Assembly: GCA_024401555.1 (NCBI GenBank)
Contig: JAKSKV010000009.1
Location: 38,240 to 102,239 of the forward strand
From: Paludibacteraceae bacterium
GTDB taxonomy: Bacteria > Bacteroidota > Bacteroidia > Bacteroidales > Paludibacteraceae
DNA length: 64,000 nucleotides
Direction of reading: 5' to 3'
A program made the translations under genes and the position numbers. This document shows, one piece after another, positions 7,563-16,512 of the stretch. The stretch's first letter is position 1. Each line of letters begins with the position of its first letter. The notes under the pieces are model-generated. The model worked only from the letters and a program-made list of their open reading frames with translations, was not told the origin of the DNA and did no database searches.

Positions 7563-10052
7563 CTATTTGTTGTAACTCTTACGAATTCTTTTCGCTTCGC
7601 TGATGGTTTGGGCGATAGCGTTCCGCAAGGTATTGAACTCTTTGTTCGATACCTTTTCTTTGTATTGTTCGTCGCGTTCCAAGATGGTGAGTTTCTCTAT
7701 GATCTCCTTTTGTTGCAGGGTGCGGAAGAGTGGCAACATCTTGTGGGCGTAGTGTTTGATATCCTCTGTTTTGTTTGTCTTCCATGCCTTAAAGAGATGG
7801 TCCACGTTCATGGTGCTCTCCTGAATAAAGGAGTCGAGGATCATTGCCTCCGATTCCTTGTCTCCGCAGGCGTAGCCAAGAAGACCACTGAATGGCTCCT
7901 CCTCCGTTTGCGACTCCGTGGAGACTTCGGAAGATTCTTCCTTTTCGTCTTGTCTCTCGCCTATGGCGTGCAGACGGACGCTCTCCCTTAGTTGCTGTGC
8001 ACTGAATGGTTTGCAGATGAATCCATTGAAACCTTGCTCTTTGATGTTCTCCTCAGAGATGTCGGCTCTTGCGGAAAGGGCGAGGATAGGCAGTGTGCCT
8101 GAGTTTTTGATGTGTGGTGATTGCCTGATCAACTTCACGAATTCGAAACCGTTGATGCTTGGCATTTGGATATCGGTCAATATGATGTTGATCTCCTCCC
8201 GCTCCATGGTCTTCAACGCCTCCATTGGATCCTTTTGGGTGAAGACGGTGATGTTCGGTTCGTGGCTTAATACCTCGGAAACGAGCGTCAATTGTGTGTC
8301 GTCGTCGTCCAAAACCAAAACGTTGATTGGTGTGGAGGCCTGGTCGAATGGTCTCTGCTCCTCTTCAGTTCCCTTTTCCAATGGGAGGGTAACGACGAAG
8401 GTGGTGCCCTTCTCCAATTCACTCTCCACTTGGATGTCGCCTCCGTGAAGGGAGACTAGTTTGTGGACAATGCTGAGTCCTAAACCAGATCCTTCTTGTT
8501 GGGTATGGCCTTCGCGGACGATACGCTCGTACTCCTCGAATATCTGATCCTTGTTTTCCTCGCTGATACCGATACCAGTGTCGGCTACCTTAATGGTGAG
8601 GTTGTAAATATTGTCGCTCTCCTCCACATCTGCGGCGATGGAAACTTCGCCCAACTCCGTGAACTTGATGGCGTTGGATACCAAATTGTTGCAAATCTGT
8701 TGGATGCGGATGACGTCTCCTTTGATCTTGTCAGGGGTTCCGCTCACGCTATGATTCAACTTCAGCCCCTTCTTCTCGGCGATGGGTTTGAAACTCATAT
8801 AGGTCTCTTCGATCATCTCCTTGACAGAGAATAGGGTAGGTTGTAAGACGATTTTTGAGTATTCCAACTTGTTGAAATCCAATATATTGGTAATGAGTTG
8901 GAGCGTTTGGTTGGAAGATTTTCGGATGCTGGACATGTAGTATTGTTGCTTCTCCGAAAGGGAGGTGTTGTCCATCAACTCCATGTAACCTATGGCCGAA
9001 CCCAACGGAGCCTTCATGTCATGGGTTAGGCTGATCATCATCTTCTCCTGTTGCCTGTTTTTCTCCTCTAACAATCGTCTTAACTCCCTGCTTTTGCTGA
9101 TGTCGTTGAATAAAATCCAGCAGAAAAGGAGGATAAGCACAATCGCCAATACGGTGAAGTAACGAAGCGTCTCAGCGGTTTGCGCCAAGGTGAGGTTCTT
9201 GCGCATCTTCGCCTGTTGCATGGTGACCCGGTTGTCGAATTCTATCTTGCCGAGGATGGACTTTGTCTGTTTGGTGATGTTGTTGTTGTTCTCCCGAAGC
9301 GTGTTGATTTGCGCCTGGATCGCCTTGTCCGTGCGGTACTTCTCGTTACGGATTTTTACCTTGATATCGTCCAAAATGCTTTGTGCGCTATCGGTCGGAT
9401 TGTAGTAGTAGGCCAGTGAATCAAGCCATTTTTGCTCCAATCCCAAGGCGGTGATGGTCGTGTCTATTGGCCCTGTTCCGTTGCGGGAGAAGGCCTCTGC
9501 GAGACGTTGGAAAAAATTGCCTCTTTTGGCATGTCTCTTTTGTATGAGCGTGTCCAACTTTTGGGAGGTGAGGTTCTTCTTGTTGGCGTAGTTCTTCATA
9601 TCGTCTCCAGCCAACAATGTTTTGATGTTCGCCTTATAGAGTTTTTCCAGGTTGTCGCGGTTGGTCAATTTTGTTAGCTCGACCAGGTTCTCCTCCTTCT
9701 GTTTCAGAAGGCCTGTCACACTGTCCAAGGATTGGATCTGGAATGAGTCGGTAAGGACGGTCTTCAAGGTGTCCATCAAACTCTCCGCCACCTCCACCTT
9801 CTCTTTGTAGAGGTTGAAGTCGTTCGTATCCACCAACATCGGACCGATGTGGTTCTCCGCGTGAAGCAGCTCCGTAAGGATGCTGTTGACCAGTTCCTCC
9901 TGTTGTTGGTAGGTGGTCTGTTCGCCTATTTCGTCGGTAATGGATTTTGTGTTCTTATAGACGAAATAGATACTTCCCGCACCGATGGCGACAAGAATCA
10001 GGTAACTGATGGCTACCTTTAAAACGGTTGATTTGTCCTTATCCCTCACCAT
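7563..10052 (-). CDS. Hybrid sensor histidine kinase with receiver and C-terminal Hpt-like domain
   Basis: 829 aa. Order: TM1 (about 13-31), a long periplasmic helical sensor region rich in Leu/Lys/Gln (about 32-290), TM2 (about 296-316), HisKA with SLTHDMKAPLGSAIG (His near 343), HATPase with NLVSNAIKF, VADTGIGIS and GSGLGLSIV, a receiver with VLVLDDDD and the phosphoacceptor Asp in LTDIQMP, and a helical tail with HYAHKMLPLFRTL that resembles an Hpt domain. A full His-Asp-His relay could therefore sit on one chain. It starts 5 bp after the regulator's stop on the same strand, so both are co-transcribed, and the regulator is the obvious output partner. The signal is unknown. Confidence 0.9.
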   Translation of the reverse strand: MVRDKDKSTVLKVAISYLILVAIGAGSIYFVYKNTKSITDEIGEQTTYQQQEELVNSILTELLHAENHIGPMLVDTNDFNLYKEKVEVAESLMDTLKTVLTDSFQIQSLDSVTGLLKQKEENLVELTKLTNRDNLEKLYKANIKTLLAGDDMKNYANKKNLTSQKLDTLIQKRHAKRGNFFQRLAEAFSRNGTGPIDTTITALGLEQKWLDSLAYYYNPTDSAQSILDDIKVKIRNEKYRTDKAIQAQINTLRENNNNITKQTKSILGKIEFDNRVTMQQAKMRKNLTLAQTAETLRYFTVLAIVLILLFCWILFNDISKSRELRRLLEEKNRQQEKMMISLTHDMKAPLGSAIGYMELMDNTSLSEKQQYYMSSIRKSSNQTLQLITNILDFNKLEYSKIVLQPTLFSVKEMIEETYMSFKPIAEKKGLKLNHSVSGTPDKIKGDVIRIQQICNNLVSNAIKFTELGEVSIAADVEESDNIYNLTIKVADTGIGISEENKDQIFEEYERIVREGHTQQEGSGLGLSIVHKLVSLHGGDIQVESELEKGTTFVVTLPLEKGTEEEQRPFDQASTPINVLVLDDDDTQLTLVSEVLSHEPNITVFTQKDPMEALKTMEREEINIILTDIQMPSINGFEFVKLIRQSPHIKNSGTLPILALSARADISEENIKEQGFNGFICKPFSAQQLRESVRLHAIGERQDEKEESSEVSTESQTEEEPFSGLLGYACGDKESEAMILDSFIQESTMNVDHLFKAWKTNKTEDIKHYAHKMLPLFRTLQQKEIIEKLTILERDEQYKEKVSNKEFNTLRNAIAQTISEAKRIRKSYNK

Positions 10053-10057
10053 GAGAT

Positions 10058-11359
10058 TTACTCCATGTTGTAGTGTTTCATCTTATTGTAGAGCGTTTTG
10101 CGGTCGATTTTGAGCATGAGGGCCGCCTTGCTTTTGTTGTTGTTGCACATCTCAAGCGCCTTTATGATCTTGCGTTTCTCGTACTCCTCGTTGTGAAGGG
10201 CCGCATTGTCGCTCATATTGCCTGTTTCGCTGATGATTTCGTCTGGCAAGTGGTTGGTCTTGATGTATTTCTCCTCGCATAACATGGCGGCGCGTTTGAT
10301 GACGCTCTTCATCTGACGGAGGTTTCCCGACCATTGGCACTTCTTCAATGTGACGATACAGTCATCGTCGAAGCCGATGATTTTCTTCTCCAATTCATCG
10401 TTCGCCTCCTCAAGGAAGTTCTCCGCGAAGAGGATGATGTCCTCGTCACGCTCCCGTAGGCTTGGCACTTGGAGTGATACCTCGTTGAGGAAACGGTGAA
10501 ACTCCTCGCTGAATTTATTCTCGCGGATGAGTTTGTATAGATTCTCGCTGGAAGAGGCGATTACTCGGACATTGACCTCCTTTTCGGTCATGCTGCCGAT
10601 GGGTTTCACCCTCTTGATCTTGAATGCGAGCATCAATTGCTCTTGGATATTAACAGGAAGGGCATCCACATCCTCTAAGAAGAGAACACCTCCTATGGCG
10701 TCGGACAACAAGCCGAGCTCCTCTTTTTGTGCGGTGACGGTGCCGAAGAGTCTCTTCGGAAGGTCTGCCTCTGGAATCTCCTTGCAGTGGACGGTGATGA
10801 ACGGACGATCCTTGCGCGCGCACTTCTCGTGGATCAGTTTGGCGACATGCTTTTTGCCGGTGCCCGTCTCGCCTGTGATGAGGGTGCTCATCTCGGTGGA
10901 GGCGACCCTGTTGATCACCTCAATGAGTCGTTTGGATGCCAAACTGTTTCCAGTAATGTAAACCGCACCCTTCTTGGCGCTCTTGGAACTCTCCGCCTCT
11001 TGTTCCTTCATGACTGCGGTCATCTTCTCGAATAGGATCTCCGGTTTGATAGGTTTCGGAATGTAATCCTTCGCACCGATCTTCATGCACTCCACTGCGC
11101 TTTGGATCTCGGCGTAGCCTGTCAGAATGATGAATGGTGTGTCGATTTTCCGCTCTTTGGCCCATTTCAGCAAACTCATACCGTCCTCATCCGGTAAGCG
11201 AAGGTCGGATAATATGATGTCATATTTTGTTGCGGCCATTTTTACCTTGGCGTCACCAACGGTAGGGGCACTCTCCACGGCGAATCCTTGCTTCCCAAGC
11301 CAAGTTCTTAGCATGAGGCAGAATGTTAAGTCGTCTTCTACAATTAATATTTTTTTCAT
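10058..11359 (-). CDS. NtrC-type response regulator with degenerate sigma-54 loop
   Basis: 433 aa from the ATG at 11359, just after a -7 box. Receiver domain: VEDD at 7-10, phosphoacceptor Asp52 in LSDLRLP, conserved Lys102. AAA+ domain: Walker A GETGTGKK (163-170) and Walker B-like GVLFLEDVDAL. A Fis-type HTH is at the C-terminus (KSKAALMLKIDRKTLYNKM). In bona fide enhancer-binding proteins GAFTGA follows the ELFG motif. Here LFGTVTAQKEELGLL runs straight on and the motif is missing, so contact with sigma-54 is doubtful. The C-terminal arginine-finger block reads SGNLRQMKS. It probably binds DNA and hydrolyses ATP, but may regulate without activating sigma-54. The hybrid kinase follows 5 bp downstream. 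Confidence 0.88.
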   Translation of the reverse strand: MKKILIVEDDLTFCLMLRTWLGKQGFAVESAPTVGDAKVKMAATKYDIILSDLRLPDEDGMSLLKWAKERKIDTPFIILTGYAEIQSAVECMKIGAKDYIPKPIKPEILFEKMTAVMKEQEAESSKSAKKGAVYITGNSLASKRLIEVINRVASTEMSTLITGETGTGKKHVAKLIHEKCARKDRPFITVHCKEIPEADLPKRLFGTVTAQKEELGLLSDAIGGVLFLEDVDALPVNIQEQLMLAFKIKRVKPIGSMTEKEVNVRVIASSSENLYKLIRENKFSEEFHRFLNEVSLQVPSLRERDEDIILFAENFLEEANDELEKKIIGFDDDCIVTLKKCQWSGNLRQMKSVIKRAAMLCEEKYIKTNHLPDEIISETGNMSDNAALHNEEYEKRKIIKALEMCNNNKSKAALMLKIDRKTLYNKMKHYNME

Positions 11360-11387
11360 ATTAGTTACGAATTTCTGATAAAGCATG

Positions 11388-11395
11388 CAAATGTA
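11388..11395 (-). promoter_or_regulatory. -7 box of the regulator-kinase operon
   Basis: TACATTTG on the minus strand, 29 bases upstream of the ATG at 11359. It supports that start over the in-frame codon at 11386. Confidence 0.5.
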
Positions 11396-11450
11396 ATCAT
11401 ATTTATGAATTCTTTTGGTTTATTTTTAAAAAATATAGATATTTGCAGTT

Positions 11451-12122
11451 ATGATTTCGATGATATTAAAAGGTTTGTTAATTGGTGTCATCGTCTCCGC
11501 TCCAGTGGGTCCGATTGGAATTCTTTGCATACAACGAACGCTGAATGGAGGTAAGGGACATGGCATTTCTACGGCATTAGGAGCGACAGCGTCGGATTTG
11601 CTGTATGCGATCATTGCCGCCTTTAGTATGTCGATGGTGGTGGATTTTATTGATTCTCATCGTTTTATACTTAAAATCATTGGAACTATCTTCGTCTTTT
11701 TCTTTGGCGTTTATACCTATGCCACCAACCCTGTCTCTAAGTTGAAGAAGATGCGTGGCGGCAATCAAAATTACATCCAGGATTTTGTCTCTTCGTTCTT
11801 GTTGACGGTAACCAATCCTTTGGTGATTTTCCTGTTTATCGCCCTCTTCACCAAATACTCCTATTTGACAGGCGAAACCTCCTTTGCGGAGACTATCTTA
11901 GGAATTCTTTTCATCTTAATGGGCGCTTGCTTTTGGTGGACGGCTGTGGTGGGAACGGTCAGCCATTTCAGGGATCGTTTCAATATGCGAGGACTTTATG
12001 TCGTCAATAAGGGTACCGGAATTTTGCTGATGTGCATTGCTGTCATCAGCATCATATATTTTATCATCGATCAGTACTGCCCGTTTGTTTTAGATCATTT
12101 TTCTATACCGTCATCTACGTAG
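11451..12122 (+). CDS. LysE/RhtB family transporter
   Basis: 223 aa integral inner-membrane protein with about six hydrophobic segments. The N-terminal GLLIGVIVSAPVGPIGILCIQRTLNGG is the LysE-superfamily signature: the APVGP turn followed by the R/G-rich loop. Family members export amino acids or other small metabolites by proton exchange. The substrate cannot be assigned. A second Met three codons in is an equally plausible start. The engB operon begins about 50 bp downstream. Confidence 0.82.
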   Translation: MISMILKGLLIGVIVSAPVGPIGILCIQRTLNGGKGHGISTALGATASDLLYAIIAAFSMSMVVDFIDSHRFILKIIGTIFVFFFGVYTYATNPVSKLKKMRGGNQNYIQDFVSSFLLTVTNPLVIFLFIALFTKYSYLTGETSFAETILGILFILMGACFWWTAVVGTVSHFRDRFNMRGLYVVNKGTGILLMCIAVISIIYFIIDQYCPFVLDHFSIPSST

Positions 12123-12175
12123 GTAGATTGTGCTTATAACGTGCCTATTAATTGGGCCTATAAAATTGGATGATT

Positions 12176-12781
12176 ATGGAAATTAAGAAAGCGATATATC
12201 TTGAGAGTAATTCGGACTGGAGAAAATGTCCGAAACACAATAAGCCGGAGTTTGCCTTCATTGGTCGTTCCAATGTGGGAAAATCCTCTTTGATCAATCG
12301 TCTGGCGAACCATAAGGATCTTGCGAAAACATCTTCCAAGCCTGGAAAAACGTTATGTATCAACCACTTCTTTATGAACGAAAGTTGGTATTTGGTGGAT
12401 TTGCCGGGTTATGGCTTCGCGAAAATCAGCAAGGATGGACGCGACAAGTTGGATAAGATGATCAAGAGTTATGTGCTTCAACGGGAGGAGTTGGTGAACC
12501 TTTTCGTCTTGGTGGATTCTCGTTTGGATCCCCAGCAGATAGACCTTGACTTTCTGGAATTCTTGGGTGTGAACGGGGTCCCTTTTTCATTGGTGTTCAC
12601 CAAGGCGGACAAGTTGTCGAAGGGAAAATTGGCCGACAACATACAGGCCTACAAGACCAAATTGGAGGAGCAATGGGAGGAGTTGCCTCCTATCTTCATC
12701 ACCTCTTCGGAGACAGGTCAGGGAAAAGAGGAGTTGTTGGATTATATAGATTCTATTAATCAATCATTAGCGGAGCAATGA
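12176..12781 (+). CDS. engB: Ribosome biogenesis GTPase EngB (YihA/YsxC)
   Basis: 201 aa, usual family length. TRAFAC-class GTPase needed for 50S subunit maturation. Motifs: G1 GRSNVGKS near residue 30, G2 region with SSKPGKT, G3 DLPGYGFA near 79, G4 TKAD near 144 and G5-like TSSETGQG near 177. The start MEIKKAIYL matches the family's typical N-terminus; an in-frame ATG two codons upstream is possible. Its stop overlaps the start of the next gene (ATGA), so it is translationally coupled to the acyltransferase. Confidence 0.95.
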   Translation: MEIKKAIYLESNSDWRKCPKHNKPEFAFIGRSNVGKSSLINRLANHKDLAKTSSKPGKTLCINHFFMNESWYLVDLPGYGFAKISKDGRDKLDKMIKSYVLQREELVNLFVLVDSRLDPQQIDLDFLEFLGVNGVPFSLVFTKADKLSKGKLADNIQAYKTKLEEQWEELPPIFITSSETGQGKEELLDYIDSINQSLAEQ

Positions 12782-13659
12782 TAGTTATATATTATCTTTT
12801 TTACGCATTTGTTTGGCTGATTTCATTTTTGCCTTTGCAGGTCTTGTACCTCTTTTCGTATGGCATCTATGGGTTGTCCTACTATGTGGTGAGGTATCGC
12901 CGCAAGGTGGTGCGTCAAAATTTGCTCAACTCCTTCCCCGAGAAGTCGTTGGAGGAGATTGTGAAGATAGAGAAGGGGTATTATCTCCATTTCGCTGATG
13001 TGGCGGTGGAGACGATCAAATTGATGCATATCTCGGACGATGAAATCGCACGTCGTATGGTATTTACCAATCCGGAGGTGATCAACCAATTCTGCGACAA
13101 TGGAAAGAGTGCGGTTCTGCTCCTCGGCCACTATGGCAACTGGGAGTGGATTCCTTCTTTGTATCTCAACTACGATGGCCTTATCGGTGGCGAATTGTAC
13201 CGTCCGTTGAAAAATAAGTTCTTTGATGGTTTCTTCCTTAAGTTGCGTTCCAGATTCGGAACCGTCAATATTCCTAAGAATGATGCGCTCCGTACTATTG
13301 TGGGATACCGTAGGGAGAACAAGGTGTTCGCCTTGGGTTTCATCGCCGACCAGACGCCTTCGAAGAATAATCTCCATTATTGGCATACTTTCCTCAACCA
13401 GGACACGCCGTTCCTGACGGGACCGGAGCGTATCGCCCGTTCTGGTGGTTACGCGGTGATCTACTTCGATGTCAAGAAATTGTCGAGAGGTTATTACTCC
13501 TGTGATATGATTGTCCTCACCGACGACGCGAAGAAGACAGCCGAGAACGAAATCACGGATAAATATGTGGAGCTGTTCGAGCAAACCATTCGAAGAAACC
13601 CTTCTTACTGGTTGTGGTCTCACAAAAGATGGAAACATAAAAGGGTAGAGCAGGCATGA
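12778..13659 (+). CDS. LpxL/HtrB-like lipid A acyltransferase
   Basis: 293 aa. One N-terminal membrane helix (residues about 3-28) anchors a cytoplasmic acyltransferase domain. The catalytic HxxxxE motif is HYGNWEW near residue 118, and a second block DQTPSKN follows near residue 193. Members add a secondary acyl chain to lipid A using acyl-ACP. Overlaps of 4 bp at both ends (ATGA with engB and with the GT2 gene) place it in a coupled operon with envelope genes. Confidence 0.88.
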   Translation: MIVIYYLFYAFVWLISFLPLQVLYLFSYGIYGLSYYVVRYRRKVVRQNLLNSFPEKSLEEIVKIEKGYYLHFADVAVETIKLMHISDDEIARRMVFTNPEVINQFCDNGKSAVLLLGHYGNWEWIPSLYLNYDGLIGGELYRPLKNKFFDGFFLKLRSRFGTVNIPKNDALRTIVGYRRENKVFALGFIADQTPSKNNLHYWHTFLNQDTPFLTGPERIARSGGYAVIYFDVKKLSRGYYSCDMIVLTDDAKKTAENEITDKYVELFEQTIRRNPSYWLWSHKRWKHKRVEQA

Positions 13660-14678
13660 AAAAGATAGCGGTCGTTATTTTGAATTGGAATGGAAGGGCT
13701 ATGTTGGAGAAATTCCTTCCTTCCGTTTGTGGCTTTACCCACGGAGAAGAGGTGGTCGTGGTGGTGGCTGATAATGGCTCCACCGACGATTCGATCGCTT
13801 TCGTGAAAGAACATTATCCGGAGGTGCAGCTGGTTGTCTTGGACAAAAATTATGGCTTTGCCGAAGGGTATAACCGAGCGTTGTCTCAGTTAGATGCTGA
13901 ATATTTCCTTTTGCTCAACTCCGATGTGGAGGTGACGGAGAATTGGTTGGATCCGATGCTTGCCTATATGGAGGCGCATCCGGATGTGGCTGCGTGTCAA
14001 CCTAAAATCAAGGCTTTCCATCAAAAAGAATCTTTTGAACATGCTGGTGCATGTGGTGGTTTCTTGGATAAGTACGCTTTCCCTTTCTGCCGTGGCCGAA
14101 TATTCTCCCATGTGGAGGAGGATAGGGGACAGTACGATTCGGTAGCGGATATCTTTTGGGCTACGGGCGCCGCGATGATGATCCGATCGGATCTCTATTG
14201 GTGGGTAGGCGGCTTGGATGGTAAGTTTTTCGCACACATGGAGGAGATTGACTTGTGCTGGAGATTACGCAGCCGTGGACGGCGTATCGTCTGTGTCCCC
14301 GACAGTGTTGTCTATCATGTGGGCGGTGGTACCTTGAATGTGGAGAATCCTCGAAAGACCTTCCTGAATTTTAGGAATAATCTCTTGATGATCTATAAGA
14401 ATGTGCCGGAGAAGTACCTCCGAAAGGTGATGACGGCACGATTCTTTTTTGACCATGTCGCCGCATTGCAATATGTTTTGAAGGGTGACTTCTCCAATGC
14501 GAAGGCGATTTTGCGCGCAAGACGGGAGTTCCGTAAGCTTCGACCTCTCTATGAGGAGGTGCGAAAGGAGAATCTCGAAGCCCAAACGGTGGTGGATATC
14601 CCAGAGGTGTTGAACCGTAGTTTGGTGTTTGCCTCCTTCTTGAAAGGGGTGAAGAAATTTTCCGACTTGCGTTTTTAG
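13656..14678 (+). CDS. Family 2 glycosyltransferase
   Basis: 340 aa inverting GT-A enzyme. N-terminal VILNWNGRAML and VVADNGSTDDS bind the nucleotide sugar. LLLNSDVEV supplies the DxD-like metal site. FWATGAAMM with GGLDGKFFAHMEEIDLCWRL supplies the acceptor/catalytic ED block. The arrangement resembles rhamnosyltransferases that build surface polysaccharide, but donor and acceptor are not defined by sequence. The C-terminal part is basic and amphipathic, suggesting membrane association. It overlaps the acyltransferase by 4 bp and is followed 3 bp later by the DUF3108 gene. Confidence 0.88.
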   Translation: MKKIAVVILNWNGRAMLEKFLPSVCGFTHGEEVVVVVADNGSTDDSIAFVKEHYPEVQLVVLDKNYGFAEGYNRALSQLDAEYFLLLNSDVEVTENWLDPMLAYMEAHPDVAACQPKIKAFHQKESFEHAGACGGFLDKYAFPFCRGRIFSHVEEDRGQYDSVADIFWATGAAMMIRSDLYWWVGGLDGKFFAHMEEIDLCWRLRSRGRRIVCVPDSVVYHVGGGTLNVENPRKTFLNFRNNLLMIYKNVPEKYLRKVMTARFFFDHVAALQYVLKGDFSNAKAILRARREFRKLRPLYEEVRKENLEAQTVVDIPEVLNRSLVFASFLKGVKKFSDLRF

Positions 14679-14681
14679 TAT

Positions 14682-15464
14682 ATGAAAGCTCTCCTTTTCG
14701 GTATTTTTTTGACGCTTCTTCAGTTGCCTCTTTTTTCGCAGAAAATAGAGGTGAACCGGGCCTTTAAACCTGGTGAGGTGATGGAGTACGACGCCTATTT
14801 CAATTTAGGTCTTATTTGGATCAAGTTGGGTTATGCGAAGTTTACGGTTGAGCAGGACAGTGCGGGGTACAAGTTCACGGTGGCTGCCCGTAATTTGCCC
14901 AAGTGGGACAAGGTCTATTCTCTTCATACCGTTCATACCGCAACTGCGGGATGGAACATGGAACCAACTGGCTACCGTGCTGTCACGACGGAGAATGGTG
15001 TCCATTCTGAAGTGGAGTATATCTATCACAATGAAGATCTGTACGTGGAGCGCATGAAGGTGTCTGATAAGATTCCGGAGGGCTCCTACCATCTTTTTCA
15101 CCGGGAACCCTATTCGCAAGATATCATTAACTCCATTTATGTGGCCCGGAATGTGGACCTCACGCAAAACGATGGCAAGGATATCCCCTTTTATCCGCTC
15201 TATGATGATAAGGTTTTCCCCGTTTATGGAACGGTCTTAGGCAGAGAGAAGATCAAGACGCGCGAAGGGGATAGCTACGATTGTATCAAATGTATGACCA
15301 TACCGCCGGAGGGAACGCTCTTTGATGCCAAGGAGCCCGTCTATATTTGGATTTCGGATGATGAGAGGGAGATCCCCGTCTTGGTGGAGGCGAAGATTAT
15401 GATTGGTCGTGTGAAAGTCTTTATCAACAGCTACCATGAAGGTGGCAAGGTTCAGAAGGAATAG
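14682..15464 (+). CDS. DUF3108 domain-containing exported protein
   Basis: 260 aa. A signal peptide (1-20, ending LFSQ) is followed by a beta-rich domain starting FKPGEVMEYDAYFNLGLIW, the characteristic opening of DUF3108. Later blocks are ITEYSTYHNEDLY-like strands and IWISDDEREIPVLVEAKIMIGRVK at the end. DUF3108 proteins are periplasmic and of unknown function, often encoded near lipid or envelope genes. Here it is the last member of the engB-acyltransferase-GT2 operon. No catalytic residues are evident. Confidence 0.82.
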   Translation: MKALLFGIFLTLLQLPLFSQKIEVNRAFKPGEVMEYDAYFNLGLIWIKLGYAKFTVEQDSAGYKFTVAARNLPKWDKVYSLHTVHTATAGWNMEPTGYRAVTTENGVHSEVEYIYHNEDLYVERMKVSDKIPEGSYHLFHREPYSQDIINSIYVARNVDLTQNDGKDIPFYPLYDDKVFPVYGTVLGREKIKTREGDSYDCIKCMTIPPEGTLFDAKEPVYIWISDDEREIPVLVEAKIMIGRVKVFINSYHEGGKVQKE

Positions 15465-15501
15465 AAAATAGAATTATTAACTCATAAATTAAAGTAAGTG
15501 T

Positions 15502-16419
15502 ATGAATGAAAATGAATTGGCGTCGGTGACACCAGACAGTTCTGTGGTGGACTCCGTAGTGGCGAATGTGTTGAATCCAGAAGCCGTGGCGAATGGAACC
15601 GCACAAGAGTTTATTAATGCAGCGTGTGCGAAGGGTGCGGATCTTGCGATGAATTTGGGATCCAGAATCCTTTTGGCGCTTGTTATCTTCTTCGTCGGAA
15701 AGTGGATCGTGAATAAGTTGAACAACCTTTTCGGAAAGATGATGGAAAAGAAGGAGGTTGAGGTCTCCTTGGCTTCGTTCTTGAAGAGTTTGGTGAAGAT
15801 TGTCTTGAACTTTATCTTGATCATCACGATCATTGGGGTATTGGGTATCGAGACCTCCTCTTTCGTGGCATTGTTCGCATCTGCTGGTGTTGCCATCGGT
15901 ATGGCATTGAGTGGTACTTTGCAGAACTTCGCGGGTGGTGTGATGATTCTCTTGTTCAAGCCTTTCAAGGTGGGTGATTTCGTTGAGGCGCAAGGCATTA
16001 TCGGTACGGTAAAAGAAATTCAGATTTTCTGCACCGTATTCAATACATTGGATAATAAGACTGTTATTGTTCCAAATGGTGGTTTGTCAACGGGTATCGT
16101 GACCAACTACTCCAAGGAGGAGAATCGTCGTGTCGATTGGGTTTTCAGCGTAGCATACGGTGACGATTACGATAAGGCTAAATCTGTGATTGAGGAGTTG
16201 TTGGCTGCTGATAAGCGTGTGTTGAAGGATCCAGAGCCATTCATCGCGTTGAATGCCTTGAATTGCAGTTCTGTGGATTTGGTAGTCCGTGCTTGGGTGA
16301 AGTCAGCCGATTATTGGGGTGTCTTCTTCGACATGAACGAGCAGGTTTATAAGAGCTTCTCAAAGCATGGCCTAAACATCCCATTCCCACAAATGGATGT
16401 CCATGTGATGAATCATTAA
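15502..16419 (+). CDS. Small-conductance mechanosensitive channel (MscS family)
   Basis: 305 aa, near the usual MscS length. After a Ser/Val-rich N-terminus come TM segments at about 48-70 and 90-115. The pore-lining TM3 (about 125-155) has the Ala/Gly pattern ASAGVAIGMALSGTLQNFAGG. The cytoplasmic beta domain opens with PFKVGDFVEAQGIIGTVKEI and has TVIVPNGGLSTGIVTNYS. It releases solutes on hypo-osmotic shock. A rho-independent terminator follows directly. Confidence 0.92.
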   Translation: MNENELASVTPDSSVVDSVVANVLNPEAVANGTAQEFINAACAKGADLAMNLGSRILLALVIFFVGKWIVNKLNNLFGKMMEKKEVEVSLASFLKSLVKIVLNFILIITIIGVLGIETSSFVALFASAGVAIGMALSGTLQNFAGGVMILLFKPFKVGDFVEAQGIIGTVKEIQIFCTVFNTLDNKTVIVPNGGLSTGIVTNYSKEENRRVDWVFSVAYGDDYDKAKSVIEELLAADKRVLKDPEPFIALNALNCSSVDLVVRAWVKSADYWGVFFDMNEQVYKSFSKHGLNIPFPQMDVHVMNH

Positions 16420-16441
16420 GAAACTGTTGATAAGACATTTG

Positions 16442-16475
16442 AAAGGCGTGGCAGGTTTGTCACGCCTTTTTTCTA
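16442..16475 (+). terminator. Rho-independent terminator after mscS
   Basis: AAAGGCGTG / CACGCCTTTT stem with a short loop followed by a T-run, 22 bases past the mscS stop. It separates mscS from the J-domain gene pair. Confidence 0.85.
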
Positions 16476-16481
16476 CCTTTG
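16474..16481 (+). promoter_or_regulatory. -7 box of the tandem J-domain genes
   Basis: TACCTTTG, 31 bases upstream of the ATG at 16513 and directly after the mscS terminator. No well-spaced -33 TTTG is seen. Confidence 0.5.
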
Positions 16482-16512
16482 TATTATTGTTTCAAGAACC
16501 ATATAGTGTGTC

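Noticed and set aside
10058-11359. Calling the regulator a standard sigma-54 activator
   Set aside because: The GAFTGA motif needed for that role is not present.
12823-13638. 271-codon open frame antisense to the acyltransferase gene
   Set aside because: Shadow of a clearly identified gene; no domain, start signal or promoter of its own.
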